Source: Eutrigla gurnardus (Eukaryota > Chordata > Actinopteri > Perciformes > Triglidae). From it: 64,000 bases of DNA. How positions within the stretch are numbered: position 1 is the stretch's first letter; every line of letters begins with the position of its first letter. Below the pieces are notes generated by a model. The model was given only the letters and a program-made list of their open reading frames with translations. It was not told where the DNA came from and did no database searches. The position numbers and the translations under genes are program-made. Shown piece after piece: positions 48,901 through 60,789 of the stretch. The stretch is taken from NCBI GenBank assembly GCA_963514095.1, contig OY741265.1, positions 1,267,621 through 1,331,620 of the forward strand, read 5' to 3'.

Positions 48901-51062
48901 GTGCATCAGCTCCCAGAGTCCGTCAGTCGCCAGGACCAGGAACTTGTCGGCCGGTCTGATGCGGTGCAGCGTGACCTCCGGCTGGGCGCTCAGGTAGGGC
49001 GGGGTCAGGTAGTGCGGAGGGAGCGCCCGTACTCCCTCGCCGACCGCCGACAGGACGTCTGGCCGCGTTTCATAGACCCGACTCAGCATCTCCGGGCTCC
49101 ACTTGAAGCGGACATCGCCAAACGCCCTGAAGGGCAGCAACACGCCCAGCAGGCGGTCGTGGCGGACCACCGTCGTCCTCTCTGACGCAGGGTGTTCCCC
49201 CAGAATCCTTTGCAGCTCATCTGGGCTCTGTGCGTTGTGGTCGTTGGTGAGGCTGACCGCTGACCAGCGCCCGTTGGGCTCCTTGGTGCCCAGGACGGCC
49301 CGGCTGTCGCCCAGGTTGGCCACGTGCAGGACGCCCTTGGAGACGTGGGCAACGCAAGCCGTGCAGCCGGACAGTGCCACCCGGAGGGGGGAGGACAGAG
49401 ACGAAGCCTCCCCAGGGAGACGCAACCATCTGTGGACAAAGAGAGGATTCAGCTGGTGACCAAACCTGAAAGCAGCCAATGAAACCCGTGGATTCAGCTG
49501 CGGGATGGAACCGGGTGTTCCAGTCTTTCCTGTCTAAAGGACAAACGTTGGTCCTGGATGTAAATCTTACTTTTTTTTTTTAAGATTATTTTTTCGGCTA
49601 GAGCGCCATTCAAGTCTTTTATTATTTTATACAGACAGTGTGGAAACAGGGAGATAGAGGGAGAAGACATTGCAGGAAACTGATCCCAGGCCGGGAGTTG
49701 AATCTGGGATCGCCGCGTCGAGGACATTGAGCCTCTGTACATGGGGCGGCTGCCCTAACCACTGCGCCGCCGGCAACCCCTGTAAATCTTACTTTGACAC
49801 ACAGACAAGTTTGTGTTTTATTCAGAAAGGCACATGTAACATGAAACACATGAAACTGCAGTTTTAGGTTTGACCGTAGAATGATGACCTGGGTGGAGAT
49901 GTTGACCGGTGGACCTGGGCCTCCACGGACAGGTCGTAGTCAAGGCGACGGAAAGCGCTGACCAGCGCCGATGTCACCCTGCTGCCGTCCTGCAGCCAAT
50001 CAGAGAGGAGACAAGATGATGAACTCATTAAGCTGCGTTCACTTCCTGTCGGAGGAACTGAAGGATCAGCTGTGCGTTCCAACAAGTACTTTTATACTAT
50101 TTACTCTTGAAAACTACTAGTACGTCCCAGAATACAGAGTATCTCCAAGAGTGTCAAACTTCGAGGTGCACCATCATGAGGAAGTAGAAGTACATGGATG
50201 CATACTGCACAACAACCACATACTGGAACATGCATGAGCCATAAGACAACCATGGAAATGTTTCCGATAAATTTAAAATTACTTTTATTTCAATATCTAG
50301 AATCTGAAATGAGTTGGAAGGATTCCTGGTTTTGCGACACCTTGTGGTCAAATTCGGTATAGTGGTTTAAATGTACCTCCTCCTCCTCGCCGTCGTCCTC
50401 CTCACCGTCATCCTCCAGCCTCTCCTGCCAGTAGTTTCGTAGGCTGTGGAAGGAGACGGCACCCCCGTCAGGGCAGTTGTGGTCTTGCGGGTGTTGGTGC
50501 CACTCCAGCAGCGGCGGAATGGCCCGCTCTTCCTCCACCGCCCGTTCAAGGTCCGCCAGAGTCCTCAAAGGTAGCGTTGCCACGGCGATGTAGTAGAAGA
50601 GCCGCTGACTGACGGCGTGGGCGCACGCAGACCCTGCGTGACCGTCGAACACGCCGAACAGCAGGCCTCCGCGGCCCGGCAGGCAGGTGGCGCTGCTCCG
50701 GCGGTCCTCGCTGGGATGATTGGATGGCAACATGTTGCTATTGAAACCCAGGACACCATGGGAGGCGGGGCCTCTGGGGAGGGTGTGGCTGTACTCACTG
50801 GCCTGGAAACAGAAGAGAGATCAGTCGTCTGACTTGGTTGATTGATTGACACCTTTCAGATCTTTCTCACCTTTAAGATGCGATTGATCTCAGCTGAGCT
50901 TCTCTGCCCCACCTCCTTCCCCGTCCTGAACTTCCTGCTCCCATTGCCTGCTGGGTAATGGTGTCTGAGGAGCTCAGGGAGCGGGGGAGGGGAGGAGGAG
51001 TGACGGCATTGCTGGAGATGAAACCCGCAACGTCCGCTGAAGGTTCCTGTTTTTCCCAGCAT
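39974..51062 (-). CDS. Pyruvate dehydrogenase phosphatase catalytic subunit, PDP1-like
   Basis: Coding exons, 5' to 3': 50871-51062, 50377-50802, 49889-49989, 48861-49429 and 39974-40248, joining in frame to 520 residues (human PDP1 about 537). The basic, Ser/Arg-containing start MLGKTGTFSGRCGFHL fits a mitochondrial targeting peptide. PP2C motifs are present: EDRRSSATC, LLFGVFDGHAGSAC (metal-binding Asp, Gly-His), ALSGCTACVAHV, ANLGDSRAVLG, LPFRAFGDVRFKWS, LVLATDGLWELMHRQ and the C-terminal YRDDITITVI. It would dephosphorylate pyruvate dehydrogenase E1-alpha in the matrix and so activate the complex. FRAFGDVRFKWS and VLEDQNAATHL favour PDP1 over PDP2, but the paralogue is not settled, so no symbol is given. 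Oddities: coding introns, an acidic ED-rich insert around residue 200, and an 8.6-kb last intron filled by satellite. The start could lie further upstream because the frame stays open. Confidence 0.9.
40288..48786. repeat. 8.5-kb array of a 24-bp satellite in the last phosphatase intron
   Basis: The basic 24-bp unit is ACTTCAACTACTG followed by CTATCATTTAC. Variants: GTTATC, GATATC or GATATAATT in place of CTATC; a 23-bp form (CATTACAC); a shortened ACTTCAACTACTTCATT; and AATTCAACTGCTG forms. Roughly 350 units. Long-range copies exist: a rare CTTCACCTACTATTATC variant recurs at 41131 and 44696, the same 3565-bp distance as a block near 40451/44016, and CAAGTAGTGC or TTGTCATTT variants recur at +3388 and +1505. 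Not coding; the 124-residue frame at 47981 is an artefact. Confidence 0.95.
48808..48832. repeat. Single inverted unit at the right edge of the satellite
   Basis: GCAGTTGAAGTGTAAATGAAG is the reverse complement of the array unit, about 25 bp after the last direct unit and about 30 bp from the exon boundary at 48861. Together with the last direct units it can form a small hairpin (ACTTTAACTGC against GCAGTTGAAGT). Confidence 0.75.
49565..49790. repeat. Dispersed repeat with tRNA-like promoter motif
   Basis: Contains CCGGGAGTTGAATCTGGGAT (B-box-like), AGCCTCTGTACATGGGGC and CTAACCACTGCGCCGCC, a common fish interspersed sequence. It lies in the phosphatase intron between 49429 and 49889. The partly similar stretch at about 63030-63190 seems to be another member. 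Confidence 0.6.
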
Positions 51063-51194
51063 GGCCACTCGCCAGTAGAACCAGCAGGAGAACTTACGGT
51101 AAAACCTGGAATCGGCAGAACAGCTGGAGCCGCATAATGGAGTCAGTGAAACAGATCTACATGGGATCCAACTGGTCTACAGCCTTGAAATCTG

Positions 51195-52425
51195 GACCCC
51201 ATGTGGCTACCTGTGTGTTAGCTGTGTATCTACCTGTGTGTCTACCTGTGTGTTACCTGTGTATCTACCTGTGTATCTACCTGTGTGTTATGTGTGCTAC
51301 CTGTGTATCTACCTGTGTGTTATGTGTGTATCTACCTGTGTGTTATGTGTGTATCTACCTGTGTGTTACCTGTGTCTACCTGTGTTACCTGTGTATCTAC
51401 CTGTGTGTTACCTGTGTATCTACCTGTGTGTTATGTGTGTATCTACCTGTGTGTTATGTCTGTTACCTGTCTATCTACCGGTGTGTTACTTGTGTGTCTA
51501 CCTATGTGTTACCTGTGTCTACCTGTGTATCTACCTGTGTTACCTGCGTATCTACCTGTGTGTTATGTGTTTCCTGTGTATCTACCTGTGTGTTACCTGT
51601 GTATCTACCTGTGTGTTATGTGTTTCCTGTGTATCTACCTGTGTGTTACCTGTGTATCTACCTGTGTGTTATGTGTGTTACCTGTCTATCTACCGGTGTA
51701 TCTACCTGTGTGTTACTTGTGTGTCTACCTATGTGTTACCTGTGTCTACCTGTGTGTTATGTGTGCTACCTGTGTGTTACTTGTGTCTACCTATGTGTTG
51801 TGTGTTACCTGTGTATCTACCTGTGTTTCCTGTGTATCAACCTGTGTGTTGTGTGTTACCTGTCTATCTACCTGTGTTATGTGTGTCTATCTTTGTGTTA
51901 CCTGTGTCTACCTGTGTGTTACCTGTGTGTTATGTGTGTTACCTGTCTATCTACCTGTGTGTTATGTGTGTTACCTGTCTATCTACCTGTGTGTTATGTG
52001 TGTCTATCTTTGTGTTACCTGTGTCTACCTGTGTGTTACCTGTGTGTTATGTGTGTTACCTGTCTATCTACCTGTGTGTTATGTGTGTTACCTGTCTATC
52101 TACCTGTGTGTTATGTGTGTCTATCTTTGTGTTACCTGTGTCTACCTGTGTGTTACCTGTGTGTTATGTGTGTTACCTGTCTATCTACCTGTGTATCTAC
52201 CTGTGTGTTACTTGTGTGTCTATCTTTGTGTTACCTGTGTCTACCTGTGTGTTATGTCTGTTACCTGTCTATCTACCTGTGTATCAACCTGTGTTATGTG
52301 TGTTACCTGTCTATCTACCTGTGTGTTACTTGTGTGTCTATCTTCGTGTTACCTGTGTCTACCTGTGTGTTACCTGTGTATCTACCTGTGTGTTACCTGT
52401 GTATCTACCCGTGTGTTACTTGTGA
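51195..52425. repeat. 1.2-kb minisatellite upstream of the phosphatase gene
   Basis: Variable units made from TACCTGTGTGT, TACCTGTGTATC, TATGTGTG and TACCTGTCTATC, roughly 12-33 bp, with a higher-order block of about 117 bp repeated at about 51870-52150 (marked by TCTATCTTTGTGTTACCTG). It starts about 130 bp upstream of the likely phosphatase start. Three plus-strand frames stay open for 381-436 codons only because the repeats lack stop codons; they are not genes. Confidence 0.95.
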
Positions 52426-53130
52426 ATTAACCTCCACTCCTCCCTGACTGTATCATGCTCCTTCTTTTCCGTCCAATTTTCCAGGTAAAAAGTCTGCATT
52501 AAGTACCTGAGTATATTTCTACCCGAATAATGAGCTTGTTTTTAATTTTGCTGTACAGAAGAGTGGAGCTGAAACTCACCGTGTTTGCCGCGTGTTTGAT
52601 TCACAGTTAACTCTTCATGTTCGAGTCCTCATCATCCGCCTGCTGCAAGTTGTTGGTGTATTCTGTCTGTGACCTTTGACAGCTTTCATATCTCAGTAAT
52701 CGGTAATCCATAAACCTCCTGAAGCCCCGCCCCCTCGCTGCAACTGTGTTTAGGGTTTTCCAGTTTCATTATTATTTTCATCATTTGGCATTCTGGGGGG
52801 TGGGGCTTTGAACAGAGGTCTGAAGGAAGGGGGCGGTACTTTGAACAGAGGTCTGAAGGAAGGGGCGGGGCTTTGAAGAGCGGTGGTCTGAATGAAGGTG
52901 GCGGGGCTTTTAACAGAGGTCTGACGGAAGGGGCCGGGACTTTGTTGGTTCAGTTATGCATTCAAAGTTGCTGTTTTTCCAAACAACCTACTCAACCTTT
53001 AAAGTGAGTGGATTGTTCTTTGTGCATGTTAAACCAACATTAAACGTACATACATTAAATGTGCATGACATTCAGCAGCACTTAATAAATACATAAAACA
53101 AAATTACAATAACACAATTAATGGGATTAC
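52426..53130. other. Intergenic sequence with a short G-rich tandem repeat
   Basis: At about 52790-52945 four imperfect units of about 47 bp contain GGCGGGGCTTTGAA, CAGAGGTCTGAAGGAAGG. Otherwise nothing recognised. Confidence 0.6.
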
Positions 53131-53400
53131 CCTACTGGCCATTTTTGGTTCCCAGAACGTTCTAGTTACATAAGCCTTTGGTTCCAGTAACGTTCCCTGT
53201 ACGTTACCTTTTAGTTAGGTTTTGGTTGCCACTTGGTTGCAGCGGAAAGTTTTTGTTACGTTCTGTAAACGTTGGTTCCCTCAACGTTCTCCTAACGTTC
53301 CCCTAACCTTGTTGGTTATAATGTTGGTTCCCTCAACGTTCTCCTAACGTTCCCTTAACCTTGTTGGTTATAATGTTGGTTCTCTCAATGTTCCCCTACC
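53131..53400. repeat. Dispersed repeat with AACGTT-rich tandem units
   Basis: Repeats of GGTTCCCTCAACGTTCTCC, TAACGTTCCC and CCTTGTTGGTTATAATG, a composition familiar from fish interspersed repeats. Family not named. Confidence 0.55.
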
Positions 53401-53853
53401 GTTGTAATGTCGGATGAATGAACAGGCAAATTTGGCAGGACTTGAAAGTTTAATACAAAAAAATAATAAAATACAAGTTTAAAAAGATAACAAAATAAAA
53501 GAGATACAACAATATAAAGCCAATAATACAATAAAAATTTAATTCCAAAAAAACAATAAAAGTAATATCTAAAAAAAAAAAAAGTGCAGAATTGCTGCTG
53601 TCCGTCTTCTTCAGGCTAGGTTTCATGATGAGTCCAGATCTGAGCAGAATGTTGCAGGGCGTGAGCAGTTCAATGACTACAATATTTTGCCGTTTTCACC
53701 CGCAAGCGTCCTCGTCTAAACGGGGCCTCAGTCTTGCTGACCAGTTGACCTAAAAAGAAAAAGAAACAAAGGTTTAAACACAAGAAGTTCACAAAAGCAC
53801 AAGAAACGCCATACTACCAACCAAGACATTTCAGAGACAGAAGTTTGATTTAC

Positions 53854-54172
53854 CGTCTGTGTGGAGCAAACTTAAGCGCTTGCCCAATGCACTCCTCGAC
53901 CTCTGCTTCTGTCTGGCCAGGGAAGTTCTTCACACAGGCCGCTACAGGTAGAAGTAAAAAAGTTACACATCTAAATCTCATCAGTCAAGCTTGGCATAAA
54001 ACTGATGTGAACAATATATAAACACCTGTTATAATCTTGCACAGCGCCAATTCCTGGAAGGACATTACAGCCCTTCTCCCCTTCAGGCTGTACTGGGACA
54101 GGACATCGTTTGTAATATACATCGAATGGCATCCCCTGCACTTGCCCCTCCAACTGTTCCAAGGAAATGTTG
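53854..54172 (-). pseudogene. Two candidate exon remnants, probably transposon-derived
   Basis: 54026-54172 is bounded by TTTTTTTACAG and CAG-GTGTTT and can read NISLEQLEGQVQGMPFDV...QDYN. 53854-53941 is bounded by TACCTGTAG and ACG-GTAAAT and can read ACVKNFPGQTEAEVEECIG. The best frames of the two do not join in phase, and the putative next block meets a stop. The composition and AEVEECIGQALKF pattern recall C-terminal segments of some fish transposon-derived proteins. A decayed gene or mobile element is likely. Confidence 0.25.
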
Positions 54173-54872
54173 CTGTAAAAAAACATAATTAAAATGAATG
54201 TGGAGAGCTTATACAATCTAATTTTATAAGCCAAATCAGTACGGTTATAATGAGTCCTGGGACATCCTCAGAGGCTCGTAACTGTGGTGTCTGCTCCAAA
54301 TGTCCAGATCCCTGTGTTGCAGGAACATGATTATTGTTGAGGTTTTATTTTTGTTTATCAGTAGTGCAGTTTATAAGTAATACCACATAGTAGAAGTTCT
54401 TACAGACAAATGTTTCCTGTTAATTGTTTTACGATTATTAGGTTCTGTACATATAAATAATAAATATCTGAATATATATGATTGTTGACTCGTGTTTTCG
54501 GCCTGCAGGTCTATTTCCCTCCTGCTCTGGAGGAGAGACCCTGCTGCAGTGGTTGGCATCATGGCTGAGGAGATGGGGTGTAGTGGAGTAATAGCAGGTC
54601 TTTGCTCCATCACCTCATCCATGACAACAAACACTTCCAGTGTGCAGCAGTGACCTCTCCTCCCTCAGTGCCGACATCTTCAGTTCATACAAACAACACT
54701 TCTCAGAGCAGCATTCCTCCTGCCGGTGAACGTCTCCTCATCGTTCCCTCCACTGAATGAGGCGCTCGGTGTCTGCATCCCTCCCTTTAACGGACAACGA
54801 TGCACCGCGTTATTTACCACCGTTAGTAAATATATTACCACGGTTTAACATAAGCACTATCTGGTCTTATAT

Positions 54873-56395
54873 AAAACATCTGTATCTGGTCTCTGATATA
54901 AAACATCTGTATCTGGTCTCTGATCAAACATCTGTATCTGGTCTCTGACATAAAACATCTGTATCTGGTCTCATATAAAACATCTGTATCTGGTCTCCGA
55001 TCAAACATCTGTATCTGGTCTGAGATATATACGTCTGTATCTGGTCTCTGATATAAAACATCTGTATCTGGTCTCATATAAAACATCTGTATCCGGTCTC
55101 TGATCAAACATCTGTATCTGATCTCTGACATAAAACATCTGTATCTGGTCTCATATAAAACATCTGTATCTGGTCTCATATAAAACATCTGTATCCAGTC
55201 TCTGATCAAACATCTGTATCTGGACTCTGATATAAAACATCTGTATCTGGTCTTAAACATCTGTATCGGGCCTCATATAAAACATCTGTATCCGGTCAAA
55301 TATTAAACATCTCTATCTGGTCTCTGATCAAACATCTGTATCTGGTCTCTGATATAAAACATCTGTATCTGGTCTCATATAAAACATCTGTATCCTGTCT
55401 CTGATCAAACATCTGTATCTGGTCTCTGACATAAAACATCTGTATCTGGTCTCATATAAAACATCTCTATCTGGTCTCTTATATAAAACATCTGTATCTG
55501 GTCTCTGAAATAAAATATCTGTATCTGGTCTCATATAAAACCTCTGTATCCGGTCTCTGATCAAACATCTGTATCTGGTCTCTGACATAAAACATCTGTA
55601 TCTGGTCTCATATAAAACATCTGTATCCAGTCTCTGATCAAACATCTGTATCTGGTCTCTGATATAAAACATCTGTATCTGGTCTTAAACATCTGTATCT
55701 GGTCTTGTATAAAACATCTGTATCTGGTCTCATATAAAACATCTCTATCTGGTCTCTGATATAAAACATCTGTATCTGGTCTCTGATATAAAACATCTGT
55801 ATCTGGCCTCATATAAAACATCTGTATCCGGTCTCTGATCAAACATCTGTATCTGGTTTCTGACATAAAACATCTGTATCTGGTCTCATATAAAACATCT
55901 GTATCCAGTCTCTGATCAAACATCTGTGTCTGGTCTCTGATATAGAACGTATGTATCTGGTCTTAAACATCTGTATCTGGTCTCATATAAAACATCTGTA
56001 TCTGGTCTCATATAAAACATCTGTATCCGGTCTCTGATCAAACATCTGTATCTGGTCTCTGATATAAAACATCTGTATCTGGTCTTAAACATCTGTATCG
56101 GGTCTCATATAAAACATCTGTATCTGGTCTCATATAAAACATCTGTCTCTGATATAAAACATCTGTATCTGGTCTTAAACATCTGTATCTGGTCTCATAT
56201 AAAACATCTGTATCTGGTCTCATAAAACATCTCTATCTGGTCTCTGATATAAAACATCTGTATCTGATCTTAAACATCTGTATCTGGTCTCATATAAAAC
56301 ATCTGTATCTGGTCTCATATAAAACATCTCTATCTGGTCTCTGATATAAAACATCTGTATCTGGTCTTAAACATCTGTATCGGGTCCCACCTGTC
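54873..56395. repeat. 1.5-kb minisatellite with ~25-bp unit
   Basis: About 60 units of AAACATCTGTATCTGGTCTC followed by a variable 3-8 bp (ATATA, TGATATA, TGATCA, TGACATA, TTA). Minus-strand frames of 61-141 codons with RPDTDVLYETRYRC-like text are artefacts. It lies between the phosphatase and isy1, with no gene in it. Confidence 0.95.
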
Positions 56396-57639
56396 TGCAT
56401 TTCTTAAAACTGGAGTTGTGTTTCTAGCTTGGTAGCGGTGTCATGGTGTACAAAGCTTTGTTTATCTGTTCTGCCCGGCCGATTGGCTGAGACAGTGATT
56501 GGGGGGGACATTAAGCCCCTCCCCTCTGTCCTGGATTGGGCCGGGCTTTTGCAGAAGGAGGATAACTGATGAGAGTTCCTTTAAAACCCAGTTTGTCTGA
56601 CAGAAACGTGATTGGACGTGTCTCCAGCAAACAGCCAATCACCTTGCAGGTCTGGCCACTTATTACCACACAAAGGGAATGAACGAGCCAATCGGAGCAG
56701 GTCTCAGCCAACCAAAGGAACAGTAATGATTCATGGAGTAAAGGTGCTTTTGTTGCTGTTTGGACCCGATGGAGCGACTCACCGATGGAGACAAAAGTTA
56801 ATAATAAAAAAACAAATGAGAAACATTTAAAGTCTGGAGAGAGAATGTTTTCACAAAAAATATCCAAATGTTATTTTTGTACAATATCACTCAGAGCTAC
56901 TGTAAAAATGTTTGGTTGTACTTGCAAACTGTAAATTTAACCTGACAATAAAAACATGGAGGAGGAGGACAGAGGCTTAGTTCATTTCACCACAACAGAA
57001 CAGTTCAACAAATAAAAGGCAATAAAAAAGACGTATAATATTTGAAAGAATAAAAGATAGATGAGAAGTTATGCATGATAAACAAATACTTAGTAGACAA
57101 AATAATGGGATGAAGTAAATATTTATTAACTATTCATTTATTGTAAATAAAACTTTATTTCAAATGTATTGTATGTTGAATGGTGTACTCGCTTTATAAT
57201 TGGAAGTTTATTAAATTAACCCTCTTGTTTTCTGAAGCAAACCTTCTTCTTGGATATGTAAAATAAACTACAATTATGTACAGATAAGTGTGTATATAGA
57301 CATACTGTATATAAATAGCAACTAAGGCCATCAACATACAGTGTCTATATACAAGTCAAGTGTATGCAGGTTGTATATAAATATAAATAGCACAATGAAA
57401 TAAATATTGAAAGGTGCATATTTAAATGTGTTCTCTATTATAATAATAATGTCTATTTTATAGAAAGATAACGACTCCTCCAGCAGGTGGCAGTAGTGTG
57501 GCGTCACGTAAACGGAAGTGGGCGAAGAAGTCGCTGGAGTGTTTCCTGTTTGTCTCGGCGTGAGTGAATCGTTGAGTTCCATGCAGTTCGTCTTCTTCAT
57601 CAACGGACTCTTCATAAAACATAAGAAGCAGCAGCGGAA
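56396..57639. other. Intergenic sequence and isy1 5' region
   Basis: AT-rich, with no exon recognised in 56396-57450. The last ~180 bp before the isy1 ATG are less AT-rich and should contain its promoter and leader. No defined promoter element supported. Confidence 0.4.
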
Positions 57640-60576
57640 ATGGTGAGCGGCAGATCTCCAGTCTGACACACGGCTAGTTAGCATGCTAGCCTGTTAGCCA
57701 CTGTGTAGCCTGCTAACTTCAGCTGGCGGCTAACGGCTCCATTATGAGGACACGGCAGACAAAACGTTTTTTTAAATCGCCGAAACCCTTAATACATGGA
57801 TACATGATTAAATATATAACGACGACACTCTGTGATGACAATTTCCTGTCAGCCGGAGCTCAGGCACTTAAAAGTAACATCTTTTTGAACGGAGTCTGGT
57901 GTGAAGGCTAGCGGTCCTGTGTTTAAGCCAGGAAGCAAGCAATTCACCCTATTCAGTAAACAATTCCGTTTCCGGTCATAGATTTATTATATTTAGGTTG
58001 TATTGGATTAGTTCAGGACGTGTATAGTCAAACAGCAGCTCTAAAGGCAGGCATGTTATTAAAAAGCCATCAGCTCCGTGGAAACTCTCCCGATCACGGA
58101 TCGATACGCAGCAAGTCTTCGTTCAGACAGTCGGAGATACAATGATAGATTTTTGAACGGAGTCTGGTGGAGGCTGCTTGCACCTGTCCTGGTCTCAGGT
58201 GATCCTCCAGTTTTAAAGTAACCACAACAACACCAGACTAGATAAATCAAAAATGAAGACATCTGTATTTCTATAATGTTTTTCAGACATTATAGCCCAT
58301 CTTCTTAGAAAATAAATGAATTAAATTGATGTAATATTTATTTAATAATATTGTCTGTATGTTTCGTGTTTCATATCTGATTCATTGACTCACGTGTTAT
58401 TATTATATTGTCTTTTCTACAGGCGAGAAACGCCGAGAAGGCCATGTAAGTACTGACTCCACATAAACTTAATACTAAATACTCTGTAAATACTTCCACT
58501 AACAGATTCTGGCAGCTGGTTGCAGTAAATATAATTTATCTTGGGTATTTAGTCAGAAACACGTTTGGTTTAGTGTTTGGGAAGCTGGAAGCAACATGTT
58601 TCATGGAGAGTGATTGATTGATTGATTATCAGGATGGTTGTAGATGAGCGTTACTAATCGATGACTCAAGCAGCTGGTTTCAGCTTTAATGATGAGATCA
58701 TCATGAGAGACACAAGCTTAATCAAAACTTCAGTTTGTCTGGATCAATCAAGTTCAACAGTTTAAATCCTGTTAGATGTCAGAAGAACTAGTTCTACCTG
58801 AAGCCTCCCATCAGCGGCTGGTTCTACTGAGGTTCTACTGAGGTTCTACTGTCTTACATTGTGTTCCTCTACTGTGTCTCAGGACGGCTCTGGCCCGGTT
58901 CAGACAGGCTCAGCTGGAGGAGGGAAAAGTCAAGGTGAGGTTCTACTCTGTGTTCTACTCTGTGTTCTACTGCGTGTTCTACGGCATGCGTCTGTAGCCA
59001 TGTTTCCATCCAAAGTGATTCGAATTACTGGGAAATGCGCATTAAAAGAAATTCGAATCATGTGTGTTTCCATCAAAAGAACGGACTTTGGTGAAAACTA
59101 CAAATTTGCGCGAGTTTTCTAAGTCACGCGAGATTTTCCGCGGGTTGGCATGGCAACCAGCCTGTAAACATTCCGTCGTCTTCCTGCCGGTGTTTTGATG
59201 TTTTACAATGGAGAGAGGACTTCAGTCATTAATTACACTCGCTCAAGTGGTGCTCGATCTTGCGGCGCAGTTGGTCCTGGCCATTAGAGGGGCTGTCAGG
59301 AGGAGAAGACAGCAAGCTGCCTTAATTAATGCCCTGGCCCAGCGAGAGAACCGTCTCCGCCGCCGACGCCCCTATGAGTGGGAAAGGAGGCGTCAGAGGG
59401 ACTTTTGGAGTGTGGTGGTGGGCCAGCATTTCACACCTAACCTTTGGCTGTCACACTTTCGCATGTCCCGTGCCACCTTTGAGACGCTGTGCAGAAGAAT
59501 TGGTCCTTTAGTTGCCCCCATGCCATGGCCAGGACGGCGTCCTATCCCAACAGATAAACGCATCGCTATTGCCTTATATAAATTGACCACATGCGCCGCA
59601 AACACCGGAAGCAGTCGGGGTGAAAGTGCGCTACGTCACACTTGATTCGCATACAGCTGTTTCCATCCCATTCGAATCAACCAAAACCCGGCCATAGCGA
59701 GCGTATTTCATTTTGTGCGAATCAGGGGATTTTAATGCGAATCACGGCGTTTCCATCATCATTTTCCGATGCGATACATCTAGATGCACATCTAAACAGC
59801 TGATGGAAACGCACCTACTGTAGCTTTGCTGTGACTGACGTTCACCTGCGTGACGGCGTCGTTGATCTGCGTGACGGCGTCGTTCACCTGCGTGACGACG
59901 ACGTTCACCTGCGTGACGGCGTCGTTCACCTGCGTGACGACGACGTTCACCTGCGTGACGGCGTCGTTCACCTGCGTGACGGCGTCGTTCACCTGCGTGA
60001 CGACGACGTTCACCTGCGTGACGGCGTCGTTCACCTGCGTGACGACGACGTTCACCTGCGTGACGGCGTCGTTCACCTGCGTGACGACGACGTTCACCTG
60101 CGTGACGGCGTCGTTCACCTGCGTGACGGCGTCGTTCACCTGCGTGACGGCGTCGCTCACCTGTATGATGATGACGTTCACCTGTGTTCACCTGTCTGTC
60201 TGCAGGAGAGGAGACCTTTTCTGGCGTCGGAGTGCAATGAACTTCCTAAAGCTGAAAAATGGAGACGACAGGTATGCACTCTCTACTACAAACTCAAGCT
60301 CCACTTCCTGGTGAATCACCTGTGGCTGCTCTGTTAGTCAATCATCCAGGTTCAGGTTCTTTCTGACAAATCAATACTACATTACCCAAGAACCTCAGCT
60401 GCAGTTGCAATAGAGAAGAAACCAGTTGGATAACTACTTAATTGGTCCAAACTGATTGGCTGTTGTCAGTGAAATGCACCCTGGGAGTTGTAGTTTATTA
60501 ATCTCCTTCAATCTTCATGTCCACACAGGCTGTCTCTTCTAACTTTTAATCAAAGAACCAGATATTTTCATTATTT

Positions 60577-60635
<59 letters not shown>

Positions 60636-60752
60636 CCAGATCATCAGTGAGATCTCAAAGAAGGTGGCTCAGATCCAGAATGGTGAGTCTGACTCACCTG
60701 AATCATTAAGCCCATCAGTCTTCATCTCTAAGAAATAAAGAGCATGGAATCA

Positions 60753-60789
<37 letters not shown>

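Noticed and set aside
48823..49459. Plus-strand frames of 118-120 codons
   Set aside because: They are antisense to the phosphatase exon at 48861-49429, which has the clear PP2C motifs.
51137..52447. Open frames of 381-436 codons on the plus strand
   Set aside because: All three frames stay open because the minisatellite words contain no stop codons; the Cys/Val/Tyr/Leu-only text has no start context, domain or splice structure.
54835..56223. Minus-strand frames of 61-141 codons with Tyr-Arg-Cys/Pro-Asp-Thr repeats
   Set aside because: Direct translation of a ~25-bp minisatellite; frames break with every indel between units.
59742..60337. Frames of 129-168 codons on both strands
   Set aside because: A 21-bp repeat (multiple of three) without stop codons is open in several frames at once; the segment is intronic to isy1.
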